Part shown: positions 42,506 to 53,747 of the stretch, one piece after another
Layout: the number at the start of each line of letters is the position of its first letter
Position numbering within the stretch: the stretch's first letter is position 1
From: Mycobacteroides chelonae
GTDB lineage: Bacteria; Actinomycetota; Actinomycetes; Mycobacteriales; Mycobacteriaceae
Direction: 5' to 3'
Assembly (NCBI RefSeq): GCF_016767715.1
Contig: NZ_CP050145.1
Location: 1,302,001 to 1,366,000 of the forward strand
DNA length: 64,000 nucleotides
Notes under the pieces: model-generated
What the model was told of the DNA's origin: nothing
Databases searched by the model: none
The model's input: the letters and a program-made list of their open reading frames with translations, nothing else
Made by a program: the position numbers and the translations under genes

Positions 42506-42807
42506 TCCGAACATTTTGTGTAGCAACGGTTGTGGCGGCAATCGCGGTCGGCGTTGCCTCGCCTGTCGCCGCGGCTCCGCCACCGCCCGTTCCGGCGCCC
42601 TATAACCCGGTCTTCGTGCCCGGCCAGCTGCCCGCACTGCGTCCCTCGCGCGGTACTCAGCTGCCGGTGCTGATGTCGGGCCCCGCCCGGGGGCCCCGGA
42701 TTTCGGCCGGGGTAGTCGATGGCGCGGGGGTACCGGGTGGAGTGAAGCCGGGTGTCGGAGTCGGAGACGGGAAGCTGGAAAGTCCGACCGGCACAGCGAC
42801 GCGCTGA
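42502..42807 (+). CDS. Small secreted protein with RISAGV motif (second tandem copy)
   Basis: A 101-residue secreted protein with signal peptide MIRTFCVATVVAAIAVGVAS (cleavage near VAA-APP), Pro-rich linker (PPPPVPAPYNPVFVPG), and RGPRISAGVVDGAGVPGGVK followed by GKLESPTGTATR. It is the paralogue of the preceding 98-residue protein and starts inside its stop codon. No cysteine is left after the signal. Function unknown. Confidence 0.72.
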   Translation: MIRTFCVATVVAAIAVGVASPVAAAPPPPVPAPYNPVFVPGQLPALRPSRGTQLPVLMSGPARGPRISAGVVDGAGVPGGVKPGVGVGDGKLESPTGTATR

Positions 42808-42939
42808 CCCCTGCACATCGTCCAAGTATTTGGCAGCTGCATCTCAGCGGCACCTCAGAATCGCTCATTAGCGTGGCGGCATCCGGCGCCATCGGCTCGG
42901 TAGCAGATCGAGCGATGACCGTCACGGAGGTGCCGAGGA

Positions 42940-43386
42940 ATGCCGTCCTACGAAGACACGGTGCGGGCCTGGAGCGACGGCGGGGACGAGCCCACGCAAT
43001 TGCTCCCGGTGACCTCGCCGTCTCGGGGCACATCCCGTCAGGTGTGGATCGTTGCGATAGCCGCGGCGGCGGGTGTGCTGGCGATCATCGCTCTCGGGTT
43101 TCTGCTTCTCGTTCCTGAGAAGACAACGGTGCCACCACTTGTCCCCATCACGTCGGTGACGACACCCTCGACATCCGCGCCGGTGTCGTCATCCCTATCA
43201 CCGTCTGCGCCACCCTCGTCGGCGGAGACGGTCACCGAAACGGTGACCGCAACCACCTACCTCCCGGCGCCGGCGATCACGCCCACAACCGACGCGCCAC
43301 CGAGTACCACCACAACGGACCCGAACGACATCTGGAGGGCGTGCCGCCAGATGCATCCGCACCGTTGGTGCAACGGATATCGGTAG
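42940..43386 (+). CDS. Membrane-anchored Thr/Pro-rich protein with C-terminal Cys signature (second copy)
   Basis: A 148-residue protein: cytosolic segment with DEPTQLLPV, one membrane helix (VWIVAIAAAAGVLAIIALGF), a long Ser/Thr/Pro linker, and the final CRQMHPHRWCNGYR. It shares architecture and C-terminal signature with the protein at 41032-41490, although the linker is not conserved. The start follows GGAGG by about 10 nt. It is 132 bp beyond the secreted pair and may be transcribed separately. DEPTQ near the N-terminus resembles a Ser/Thr kinase target site, which is a guess. Confidence 0.75.
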   Translation: MPSYEDTVRAWSDGGDEPTQLLPVTSPSRGTSRQVWIVAIAAAAGVLAIIALGFLLLVPEKTTVPPLVPITSVTTPSTSAPVSSSLSPSAPPSSAETVTETVTATTYLPAPAITPTTDAPPSTTTTDPNDIWRACRQMHPHRWCNGYR

Positions 43387-43406
43387 GCCCGTCGGCAGTT
43401 GGGGGA

Positions 43407-45984
<2,578 letters not shown>

Positions 45985-46015
45985 GGCAGCATGCTGACAC
46001 GAAACCGGACCCCTA

Positions 46016-46036
46016 TGCAACTTGTTGCAGTGCAAC
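46016..46036. promoter_or_regulatory. Three alternating half-sites upstream of padR
   Basis: TGCAAC-TT-GTTGCA (46016-46029) is a perfect 14-bp palindrome, and its right arm also forms a second palindrome GTTGCA-G-TGCAAC (46024-46036). The three arms stand 32 bp or more upstream of the padR start, in a promoter-like position, and the region further out is AT-rich. PadR proteins bind such dyads. The assignment is positional. Confidence 0.5.
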
Positions 46037-46131
46037 AGTCTGCATATAACTGTCCAGTTAAGTGTCGCGGCCGGTAACGGTGACTGTCTGAAGCATGTAG
46101 TTGGGTGCGGTGCTTCGGGAGGTTGTGCGTG

Positions 46132-46287
46132 ATGCAGATGATCGCCGAACCGTGTGCGGGCGCGCCGGATCAAACCTGCACCGGGGGATATGCCGGCGAC
46201 TGCGTCGACGAGGGCGTGCAGGCCGGCCGCATCGGCCCCGGCGAATACGCGGATTACGTTGCTTGCGAACGGGTTTGTCCAGGTTAA
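46132..46287 (+). CDS. Short ferredoxin relative with [3Fe-4S] ligands only
   Basis: A 51-residue protein, MQMIAEPCAGAPDQTCTGGY through ACERVCPG, preceded by GGGAGG. It aligns without gaps to the first 50 residues of the FdxC protein encoded 0.5 kb downstream. Cysteines 8, 16, 24, 45 and 49 remain; the other three family cysteines (20, 39, 42) are all Tyr. In Azotobacter FdI numbering, Cys8, 16 and 49 bind the [3Fe-4S] cluster, and 20, 39, 42 and 45 the [4Fe-4S] cluster. So the 3Fe site is complete and the 4Fe site is lost. It is either a specialised one-cluster ferredoxin or an early relic. Confidence 0.65.
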   Translation: MQMIAEPCAGAPDQTCTGGYAGDCVDEGVQAGRIGPGEYADYVACERVCPG

Positions 46288-46623
46288 GTCGTTATCTGGG
46301 GGATGACAGGCCTCGCCGGTGGCCGGGTCGCGTATGCGCCGGCACGGACTACGTCGTAGGCCCTTGATCTACCCGAACGCCGCATGCCCGATGGGCGCGA
46401 TCGGTGGGGGTATGTCGCGTGGCACGCGTCTGTGGCCCGGGGGCTGAGCGTGGCTGCTGGCGGCAAGTCAAGTTAAACGTTAAGCTAAGTACCTGTAACC
46501 GGCGGATACGGCTAGATCGCCTTGGCGAGTTAGGTCAGCCTGTGTCGCGGGGCACATCTATGGACCGGGATACTTGCCGCAACGCATGAACTGGACATCA
46601 GCGCAGGAAATGAGGAAACCTTC
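46288..46623. other. Intergenic region between the two ferredoxin genes
   Basis: About 335 bp without a convincing gene. The part around 46465-46500 is AT-rich (AAGTTAAACGTTAAGCTAAG) and is the best place for the fdxC promoter. The fdxC ribosome site (GAGGAAACC) is at the right end. I see no RNA gene or strong palindrome. Confidence 0.4.
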
Positions 46624-46950
46624 GTGACCTACACGATCGCGGAACCGTGCGTCGACGTTATGGATAAGGCATGCATTGAGGAATGCCCCGTCGACTGCAT
46701 CTACGAGGGTGGGCGCATGCTCTATATCCACCCCGACGAATGTGTCGACTGCGGTGCTTGCGAACCGGTGTGCCCTGTGGAGGCCATCTTCTATGAGGAC
46801 GACGTGCCGGATCAGTGGACCGGCTATATCCAGGGCAACGCTGACTTCTTCGTAGACTTGGGCTCGCCCGGTGGTGCCGCGAAGGTAGGCAAGACCGATT
46901 ACGACCCGCCGTCGGTCAAGGAGCTTCCGCCCATGGGTGAGGGACACTGA
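46624..46950 (+). CDS. fdxC: Seven-iron ferredoxin FdxC
   Basis: A 108-residue ferredoxin carrying one [3Fe-4S] and one [4Fe-4S] cluster. Cysteines 9, 17, 21, 25, 40, 43, 46 and 50 form C-x7-C-x3-C-x3-C and C-x2-C-x2-C-x3-C-P, the full set for both clusters. The rest is the acidic C-terminal extension typical of actinobacterial 7Fe ferredoxins. The start is GTG 46624. It serves as electron carrier for cytochrome P450s and other redox enzymes. Next to dapC as in M. tuberculosis (Rv1177-Rv1178), with only 2 bp between. Confidence 0.95.
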   Translation: MTYTIAEPCVDVMDKACIEECPVDCIYEGGRMLYIHPDECVDCGACEPVCPVEAIFYEDDVPDQWTGYIQGNADFFVDLGSPGGAAKVGKTDYDPPSVKELPPMGEGH

Positions 46951-46952
46951 AC

Positions 46953-48065
46953 TTGTCGTCTGAGTCCCGGCTGCGGGTCTCGTCCCGGCTTCCGGAGTTT
47001 CCGTGGGACACCATCGCCGGTGCGAAGGCGACCGCTGCGGCGCACCCCGAAGGGATTGTCGACCTTTCCGTCGGTACCCCGGTGGACAGTGTGGCCCCGG
47101 TCATCCGCGACGCATTGGCCGCGGCCAGCGACCTTCCCGGATATCCGGCGACCGCCGGCACGCCGGCATTGCGCCAGGCAATCCGCGACGCGGTATCGCG
47201 GCGATACGGCGTGGTGCCGCTTGCCGACGACGCCGTGCTGCCGGTCATCGGCACCAAGGAACTCATCGCGTGGCTGCCGACCCTGCTCGGGCTGGGTAGC
47301 GACGACCTGATCGTCATCCCCGAGTTGGCGTATCCCACCTATGAAGTGGGCGCCCGGCTTGCCGGTGTGCCCACGGTCCGCGCGGACTCGCTGACCCAGC
47401 TGGGTCCGCAGCATCCCGCCCTGATCTACCTCAACTCGCCCAGCAATCCCACCGGCGCGGTGCTGCCGGTGGAGCATCTGCGCAAGGTTGTCGAGTGGGC
47501 TCGTGAGCGCGGCGCCCTCGTGGTGTCCGATGAGTGTTACCTCGGGCTCGGGTGGGACGCCGAGCCGGTGTCGGTTCTCGATCCACGGGTCTGCGACGGC
47601 GATACCACCGGATTGTTGGCCGTGCACTCGCTATCCAAGACCTCATCGCTGGCGGGGTACCGGGCCGGATTCGTGCTGGGCGACCCATCGGTGGTCGGTG
47701 AGTTGCTCGCGGTACGCAAGCACGCCGGGATGATGGTGCCGGGACCGGTGCAGGCGGCGATGACCGCGGCGCTGAACGAGGACGGGCATCAGCGCGATCA
47801 GCGTGCCCGCTACCAGATTCGTCGCGACAAGCTTTCGAAGGCGTTGATCGGCAACGGATTCCGGATCGACCACTCCGAGGCGGGCTTGTATCTGTGGTCG
47901 ACGCGGGGTGACTCCTGTGATGACGCGCTGGCGTACCTGGCCCAGCGTGGGATTCTGGTGGCGCCCGGACGGTTCTATGGCCCCCGCGGCAAGGAACATG
48001 TGCGGGTGGCCCTCACCGCGACCGATGAGCGGATCGACGCCGCGATCGCGCGCCTGGCCGACTGA
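46953..48065 (+). CDS. dapC: N-succinyldiaminopimelate aminotransferase DapC
   Basis: A 370-residue class I/II PLP aminotransferase. VGTPVDSVAPVIRDALAAAS opens the fold, LIYLNSPSNPTGAVLPVEHL is the substrate-binding Asn-Pro-Thr-Gly block, and HSLSKTSSLAGYRAGF contains the PLP-binding Lys. It transfers an amino group from glutamate to N-succinyl-2-amino-6-ketopimelate in meso-DAP and lysine synthesis. The start is TTG 46953, 2 bp after fdxC. Its partners dapD and dapE are 5-7 kb downstream. Confidence 0.9.
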   Translation: MSSESRLRVSSRLPEFPWDTIAGAKATAAAHPEGIVDLSVGTPVDSVAPVIRDALAAASDLPGYPATAGTPALRQAIRDAVSRRYGVVPLADDAVLPVIGTKELIAWLPTLLGLGSDDLIVIPELAYPTYEVGARLAGVPTVRADSLTQLGPQHPALIYLNSPSNPTGAVLPVEHLRKVVEWARERGALVVSDECYLGLGWDAEPVSVLDPRVCDGDTTGLLAVHSLSKTSSLAGYRAGFVLGDPSVVGELLAVRKHAGMMVPGPVQAAMTAALNEDGHQRDQRARYQIRRDKLSKALIGNGFRIDHSEAGLYLWSTRGDSCDDALAYLAQRGILVAPGRFYGPRGKEHVRVALTATDERIDAAIARLAD

Positions 48066-48185
48066 CCGTCGAAGACCCGAACTACCACACGTAACGTCCC
48101 GCCGGATTTCGGTGTTACCTGAGGTTTCGTTGCGCATTGTCCAGATTCCTCGACAGTCATGGGGGAACAGGACGATGCTTAGTGC

Positions 48186-49820
48186 ATGGATGCCATCACC
48201 AACGTGCCGGCGCCCGTCAACGAGCCGGTGCTCACGTACGCCCCTAACACTCCCGAACGCGACCGATTGACGACAGCATTGGGTGAGCTGAGTGCCTCGC
48301 CCATCGATCTGCCGCATGTGATTGGTGGCGTTCGCCGAATGAGTGAGGGCGAACGCATCGATGTGGTGCAGCCACACAACCACCGTGCCGTGCTGGGGAC
48401 CGTCACCAACGCAGGTCATGCCGAAGCCGGCGACGCGGTCGAGGCCGCGGTCGCCGCGAAGAATGATTGGGCGGCACTGTCATTCGATGACAGGGCGGCC
48501 GTCTTCCTGCGAGCCGCCGATCTGCTGTCAGGTCCGTGGCGGGCCACCCTGAATGCCGCCACCATGCTGGGCCAGTCGAAAACCGCGTATCAGGCTGAGA
48601 TCGATTCGGCCTGCGAGCTGGCCGACTTCTGGCGGTTCAACGTGCAATTCGCCCGGCATATCCTCGCGGAACAGCCCAGCAGCGGCGGCGGCGCGTGGAA
48701 CCGGATGGAATACCGCCCCCTCGAGGGCTTCGTCTACGCCATCACCCCCTTCAACTTCACCGCCATCGCCGGGAATCTTCCAACGGCCCCAGCACTTTTG
48801 GGTAATACGGTGGTGTGGAAGCCGTCCGTTACCCAGGCCTTCGCCGCGCACTTCACCCTGGAGCTCCTCGAAGCCGCCGGATTGCCGCCCGGTGTCATCA
48901 ACCTGCTCAACGGGGACGGCATCGCGGTATCGGATGTGACGCTCGCCGACCCGCGTCTGGCGGGTATCCATTTCACCGGCTCCACCCGGACATTCCAGCA
49001 CCTGTGGCGTGAGGTCGGGACCAACATCGACAGGTATGACACCTACCCGCGGCTTGTCGGGGAGACAGGCGGCAAGGACTTCGTCGTCGCGCACACCTCA
49101 GCGCGTCCAGACGTGTTGCGTACCGCACTTATTCGTGGTGCGTTCGACTACCAGGGGCAGAAATGTTCGGCGGCCTCTCGCGCCTTCGTGGCCCGCTCGG
49201 TGTGGGATCAGATGGGCGATGAGTTCCTCGATGCCACGTCCGCGTTGACCTACGGGGACGTCACCGACCTCGCCAACTTCGGCGGTGCCGTCATCGACGA
49301 GAAGTCGTTCAAGCGCAACGCCGCCGCCATCGATCGTGCCAAGAGTGCCGGGGTGACGATCGCGGCGGGAGGCGAATACGACGACAGCGAAGGATATTTC
49401 ATTCGCCCCACGGTGTTGCTCTCGGACGACCCGACCGACGAGGCGTTTTCCACCGAGTACTTCGGCCCGATCCTGGCGGTGCACGTCTACCCCGACGACG
49501 ACTACGAGCGCATCCTCGACATCGTCGATACCGGTTCCCGATACGCGCTCACCGGCGCTGTCATCGCCGACGACCGCCAAGCCGTCCAGGCGGCCAGTGA
49601 CCGGCTTCGCTTCGCCGCGGGCAACTTCTACATCAACGACAAGCCCACCGGCGCTGTCGTCGGCCAGCAGCCCTTCGGTGGTGGCAGGGCATCGGGTACC
49701 AACGACAAGGCCGGGTCGCCGCTGAATCTGCAGCGCTGGCTGCTGCCGCGATCCATCAAGGAAACATTCGACGCCCCAACCGAATACGAATACCCCCACA
49801 TGGAGCGTGAGGATGGCTGA
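48186..49820 (+). CDS. rocA: L-glutamate gamma-semialdehyde dehydrogenase (P5C dehydrogenase)
   Basis: A 544-residue aldehyde dehydrogenase of the 1-pyrroline-5-carboxylate type, the second step of proline catabolism to glutamate. The catalytic Cys is in YQGQKCSAASRAF, the Glu-containing block is LVGETGGKDFVVAHTSAR, and TPFNFTAIAGNLPTAPALLG binds NAD. Length fits the bacterial single-domain enzyme. It overlaps the proline dehydrogenase gene by 8 bp, so the two-step pathway is co-expressed. Confidence 0.95.
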   Translation: MDAITNVPAPVNEPVLTYAPNTPERDRLTTALGELSASPIDLPHVIGGVRRMSEGERIDVVQPHNHRAVLGTVTNAGHAEAGDAVEAAVAAKNDWAALSFDDRAAVFLRAADLLSGPWRATLNAATMLGQSKTAYQAEIDSACELADFWRFNVQFARHILAEQPSSGGGAWNRMEYRPLEGFVYAITPFNFTAIAGNLPTAPALLGNTVVWKPSVTQAFAAHFTLELLEAAGLPPGVINLLNGDGIAVSDVTLADPRLAGIHFTGSTRTFQHLWREVGTNIDRYDTYPRLVGETGGKDFVVAHTSARPDVLRTALIRGAFDYQGQKCSAASRAFVARSVWDQMGDEFLDATSALTYGDVTDLANFGGAVIDEKSFKRNAAAIDRAKSAGVTIAAGGEYDDSEGYFIRPTVLLSDDPTDEAFSTEYFGPILAVHVYPDDDYERILDIVDTGSRYALTGAVIADDRQAVQAASDRLRFAAGNFYINDKPTGAVVGQQPFGGGRASGTNDKAGSPLNLQRWLLPRSIKETFDAPTEYEYPHMEREDG

Positions 49821-50778
49821 GTGGTTCGGCAAAACAGCCAGACCCGCCATCCTGGCGGCCAGTAGGTCTGCGCGGCTTCGGCACGCCGCCGAGCGCATGC
49901 CGTTGACGCGCCAGGTAGTGCGCCGTTTCGTCCCCGGTGAATCCGAGGACGATGTTCTTGCGGCGGGTACCGCACTGCTGGACTCGGGGCGGTTCATCTC
50001 GATTGACTACCTGGGCGAGGACACCACCGATATCGAGCAGGCCACCCGTACGGTGTCGGCGTACCTCTCGCTGCTGGACGCTCTGGCGCAGCGCAGCGAC
50101 ACCGTACATACCGGTGTGCGTCCGCTGGAGATTTCCCTGAAACTCTCCGCTCTGGGCCAGGCGTTGCCGCATGGTGGCGAGCAGATAGCCCTGGAAAACG
50201 CGCAGCTGTTGTGTGCCAAGGCCGATCAGGCCGGGGTATGGGTCACCGTCGACGCCGAGGATCACACCACTACCGATTCGACCCTGGGTATCGTGCGTGA
50301 ACTGCGCACCGACTTCCCGTGGCTGGGTACCGTGCTGCAGTCCTATCTGAAACGTACGTATGCCGATTGCGTCGATCTCTCCGGTCCGGGCTCGCGCATT
50401 CGATTGTGCAAGGGGGCCTATGACGAGCCCGAATCGGTGGCGCATCGAGACCCCGAGGACGTCGATGTCGCGTACCTGCGTTGCCTGCGCGTCTTGATGG
50501 AGGGTGACGGCTACCCGATGGTGGCCTCACACGATCCAGCCATCATCGATGCGGCCAACCTGATGGCGCGCGAGACAGGCAGGGGACCAGGCGATTACGA
50601 ATACCAGATGCTGTACGGGATTCGCGATGCCGAACAGCGCCGCCTCTCAGGTGAGGGGCACCACATGCGGGTGTACGTGCCGTTCGGCGAGGAGTGGTAC
50701 GGATACTTTGTGCGACGCATCGCCGAGCGTCCCGCCAACATGACCTTCTTCCTGCGCGCGCTGCTTTCCGGGGGCTAG
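49813..50778 (+). CDS. pruB: Proline dehydrogenase PruB
   Basis: A 321-residue FAD-dependent proline dehydrogenase (TIM barrel). VRPLEISLKLSALGQALPHG, VTVDAEDHTTTDSTL, and LQSYLKRTYADCVDL followed by RIRLCKGAYDEPESV carry the flavin and substrate contacts. The C-terminal YQMLYGIRDAEQRRL and RVYVPFGEEWYGYFVRRIAE match the Arg pair that binds the proline carboxylate. I chose ATG 49813, inside the end of rocA; GTG 49807 is possible. It makes P5C for the upstream enzyme. Confidence 0.93.
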   Translation: MAEWFGKTARPAILAASRSARLRHAAERMPLTRQVVRRFVPGESEDDVLAAGTALLDSGRFISIDYLGEDTTDIEQATRTVSAYLSLLDALAQRSDTVHTGVRPLEISLKLSALGQALPHGGEQIALENAQLLCAKADQAGVWVTVDAEDHTTTDSTLGIVRELRTDFPWLGTVLQSYLKRTYADCVDLSGPGSRIRLCKGAYDEPESVAHRDPEDVDVAYLRCLRVLMEGDGYPMVASHDPAIIDAANLMARETGRGPGDYEYQMLYGIRDAEQRRLSGEGHHMRVYVPFGEEWYGYFVRRIAERPANMTFFLRALLSGG

Positions 50779-50825
50779 GCATGTCTCAGCGGCCCTGCAA
50801 AGGGGTCGCGTCCTAGGCTGGGCTC

Positions 50826-52223
50826 ATGCTGCTGACGTCCCTTCACCCCAAGTCGCCCGATCTCGCGGACGCGGTTCGCATCGGTGAGGACAGCTGGGGT
50901 CGCGCCGACCTGGTAGGTGCGGCGACGGCAGCAGCCGAACGCATCGGTGGCGCCTCGGGTCCGATCGCGGTGCTGGCTCGTCCGAGCATCGACACGGTGC
51001 TGTCCGTCATCGCCGGGCTCATCGCCGGAGTCCCCATCGTGCCGGTGCCGGCAGACGTTGGGGTGGCCGAACGCCGCCACATCCTGGCCGATAGCGGGGC
51101 CATCGCGTGGCTGGGTGAAACACCAGACGAGCCAGAGGGATTGCCGCACGTGCCGGTACGCCGCCACGCGCGTTCCTGGCATCAATACTCCGAACCTCGC
51201 CCCGAGTCGACCGCGCTCATCGTGTACACCTCGGGGACAACCGGTGCGCCGAAAGGCGTACAGCTGAGTCGGCGCGCGTTGGCCGCCAGCCTGGACGGGC
51301 TGGCTGATGCGTGGACGTGGACACCCGACGACGTTCTGGTACATGGGCTTCCGCTGTTCCACGTGCACGGGCTGGTACTCGGCCTGCTCGGATCGTTGCG
51401 TGTGGGAAATCGGTTTGTACACACCGTCAAGCCGACACCCGAGGCGTACGCCGCCACTCCCGGCACGTTGTACTTCGGTGTGCCCACGGTCTGGTCGCGG
51501 GTGGCGGCCGACCAATCCTGCGCTCGTGCACTGTCTTCGGCGCGGCTACTGGTGTCGGGGAGTGCCCCACTGCCGGTGCCCGTTTTTGACCAGCTGCGCG
51601 CGCTCACCGGACATGCCCCGATCGAGCGCTACGGCGCCACTGAGACTGTCATCACGCTATCGACGCGTGCCGACGGAGAGCGGCGCGCAGGCTGGGTGGG
51701 TCACCCCTTGACGGGGGTGCAGACCCGTCTGCTGGCCGAGGATGGCGGCGCGGCCCCAGATGACGGGGAAACCGTTGGCCAGCTGCAGGTTCAGGGCCCT
51801 ACGCTGTTCAGCGGCTATCTCAACCTGCCAGAAAAGACCGCCGAGGTGCTCACCGAAGACGGCTGGTATCGCACCGGGGACGTCGCCGTCGTCGACGCCG
51901 ACGGAATGCACCGGATCGTCGGACGCGAATCGGTTGACCTGATCAAATCGGGTGGCTACCGCATAGGTGCCGGTGAAATCGAAACCGTGCTCCTGGGTCA
52001 TCCCGGGATCGTGGAGGTCGCGGTGGTGGGAGTACCCGATGACGACCTAGGGCAACGCATCGTCGCCTACGTTGTCGGTGATGTGGTGGAGGACGACGTC
52101 ATTGGCTTCGTGGCACAACAACTCTCGGTGCACAAGCGTCCCCGCGAGGTCCGTCGGGTGGACGCGCTACCCCGGAATGCCATGGGGAAGGTCCTGAAAA
52201 AGGAGCTGATCACTTGGACGTGA
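50826..52223 (+). CDS. fadD36: Acyl-CoA synthetase FadD36-like
   Basis: A 465-residue adenylate-forming enzyme. P-loop VYTSGTTGAPKGVQLS at about 138-153, RYGATETVITLSTRA, GWYRTGDVAVVDADGMHR and the C-terminal catalytic Lys in RNAMGKVLKKEL. It is shorter than long-chain FadDs because the N-terminal domain is compact, as in FadD36. It activates a carboxylate to acyl-AMP and then acyl-CoA. It overlaps the next (DinB-like) gene by 10 bp. Confidence 0.88.
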   Translation: MLLTSLHPKSPDLADAVRIGEDSWGRADLVGAATAAAERIGGASGPIAVLARPSIDTVLSVIAGLIAGVPIVPVPADVGVAERRHILADSGAIAWLGETPDEPEGLPHVPVRRHARSWHQYSEPRPESTALIVYTSGTTGAPKGVQLSRRALAASLDGLADAWTWTPDDVLVHGLPLFHVHGLVLGLLGSLRVGNRFVHTVKPTPEAYAATPGTLYFGVPTVWSRVAADQSCARALSSARLLVSGSAPLPVPVFDQLRALTGHAPIERYGATETVITLSTRADGERRAGWVGHPLTGVQTRLLAEDGGAAPDDGETVGQLQVQGPTLFSGYLNLPEKTAEVLTEDGWYRTGDVAVVDADGMHRIVGRESVDLIKSGGYRIGAGEIETVLLGHPGIVEVAVVGVPDDDLGQRIVAYVVGDVVEDDVIGFVAQQLSVHKRPREVRRVDALPRNAMGKVLKKELITWT

Positions 52224-52780
52224 CCGCGGAGATCGTCGATCAGATCAACTGGCACTGGACCTCCCAGCTGCGTCCCCGCTTCGACGGGCTCACCGACGAC
52301 GAATACTTCTGGGAACCGGTGCAGGGCTGCTGGAGTCTGCGGCCACGCGGCACCGCGACGACTCCGCTGCAGGGTGGATCAGGCGACTATGTGATCGAAT
52401 TCGCCGCTCCACCCCCCGAACCCGCGCCGGTCACCACCATCGCCTGGCGGCTCGGCCATATTCTCGTGGGCGTACTCGGGGCGCGTATCACCAGTCATTT
52501 CCCCGAGAGCTGGGCCGGACCGGCCATCGATTACCTGACCTACGACTACCCGGTCACCGCGGCCGACGCCCTGCAGCGCCTTGATGTCTTGTATGCCGCA
52601 TGGCTCGACGGCGTGCGCGGCAAAGACGACGGGGCAATGGCACTACCGGTCGGTCCGGCCGAAGGCCCATGGGCCGACAAGCCGTTTCTGACACTGGCAC
52701 TGCACATCAATCGCGAATTGCTGCACCACGGCGCGGAGATCGCGCTGTTGCGCGATCTGTACGGCCGGCGCCGGAACTAG
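52214..52780 (+). CDS. DinB-superfamily protein
   Basis: A 188-residue four-helix bundle protein: [20 protein letters not shown], then [17 protein letters not shown] and [20 protein letters not shown], giving the three histidines typical of the DinB/YfiT metal site. Members include mycothiol- or bacillithiol-dependent transferases, which would fit a mycothiol producer. It begins with TTG inside the fadD36 end and stops in a CTAG shared with dapD. Confidence 0.82.
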   Translation: MDVTAEIVDQINWHWTSQLRPRFDGLTDDEYFWEPVQGCWSLRPRGTATTPLQGGSGDYVIEFAAPPPEPAPVTTIAWRLGHILVGVLGARITSHFPESWAGPAIDYLTYDYPVTAADALQRLDVLYAAWLDGVRGKDDGAMALPVGPAEGPWADKPFLTLALHINRELLHHGAEIALLRDLYGRRRN

Positions 52781-53733
52781 TTGGCGTGCAGCGCCGCGTT
52801 CAGCTCGAACGCGCCGCCATCACGCGACACCACCTCAACCGCACCGGTCTGCGAGTTGCGCCGGAACAGCAGATTGTTGGTGCCGGACAATTCCAGTGCC
52901 TTGATGGTCTTACCGTCGGGGGTGGCAACCTTGGTGCCGGCGGTGACATAGAGCCCGGCCTCGACGATGCAGTCGTCGCCCAGGCTGATGCCCACGCCAG
53001 AGTTGGCGCCCAGCAGCGAGCGCTGGCCCACAGAGATCACCTGGCTGCCGCCGCCGGACAGGGTGCCCATGATTGATGCGCCGCCACCGACATCGGATCC
53101 GTCACCTACGACGACACCGGCCGAGATGCGGCCCTCCACCATCGACGCGCCCAGAGTGCCCGCGTTGAAGTTCACAAATCCTTCGTGCATGACGGTCGTC
53201 CCGGGGGCCAGGTGCGCACCCAGCCGCACCCGGTCAGCATCGGCGATACGCACTCCGGTGGGCACCACGTAGTCGACCATGCGCGGGAACTTGTCGATGC
53301 CGAACACGGTCACCACACCGCGCGCACGCAGCTTCGCGCGCACCGTCTCGAAACCCTCGACGGCGCACGGGCCGAAGTTCGTCCACACCACGTTGGTGAG
53401 CACACCGAACAACCCGTCCATGCTGGCACCGTGCGGTGGGACCAGCCGGTGCGACAACAGATGCAGGCGCAGGTAGGCGTCATAGGCGTCGGCGGGCTTA
53501 TCGGCGAGCGAGCCAATGGTGGTACGTACCAACACCTTCTCGACGCCACGGTCGGCATCGGGCCCGGCCAGCGCTGCCAGTTCTGCGGGCGCGTCTGCTG
53601 CGTCGATTCGCTCGGTACCCGGAGTGCCGGGTGCGTCGGTCAACTCGGGCGCCGGGAACCAGGTATCCAGTACCGATCCGTCCGCCGCGATGGTCGCCAG
53701 GCCAAGTGCTACTGCTCCGCTCACGGGGTACAC
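52777..53733 (-). CDS. dapD: Tetrahydrodipicolinate N-succinyltransferase DapD
   Basis: A 318-residue left-handed beta-helix enzyme of the actinobacterial DapD type. The helix repeats run from about residue 165 ([60 protein letters not shown]). It succinylates tetrahydrodipicolinate with succinyl-CoA in DAP synthesis. GTG at 53733 is the start; another GTG three codons later is possible. It is divergent from dapE with only 14 bp between starts, so the two promoters must lie inside the opposing genes. Confidence 0.93.
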   Translation of the reverse strand: MYPVSGAVALGLATIAADGSVLDTWFPAPELTDAPGTPGTERIDAADAPAELAALAGPDADRGVEKVLVRTTIGSLADKPADAYDAYLRLHLLSHRLVPPHGASMDGLFGVLTNVVWTNFGPCAVEGFETVRAKLRARGVVTVFGIDKFPRMVDYVVPTGVRIADADRVRLGAHLAPGTTVMHEGFVNFNAGTLGASMVEGRISAGVVVGDGSDVGGGASIMGTLSGGGSQVISVGQRSLLGANSGVGISLGDDCIVEAGLYVTAGTKVATPDGKTIKALELSGTNNLLFRRNSQTGAVEVVSRDGGAFELNAALHAN

Positions 53734-53747
53734 GCTAGCCTGAATCG

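Noticed and set aside
46132..46287. Calling the short ferredoxin a pseudogene outright
   Set aside because: The frame is intact, a ribosome site is present and the loss of ligands is confined to one cluster site; kept as a gene with the relic option stated.
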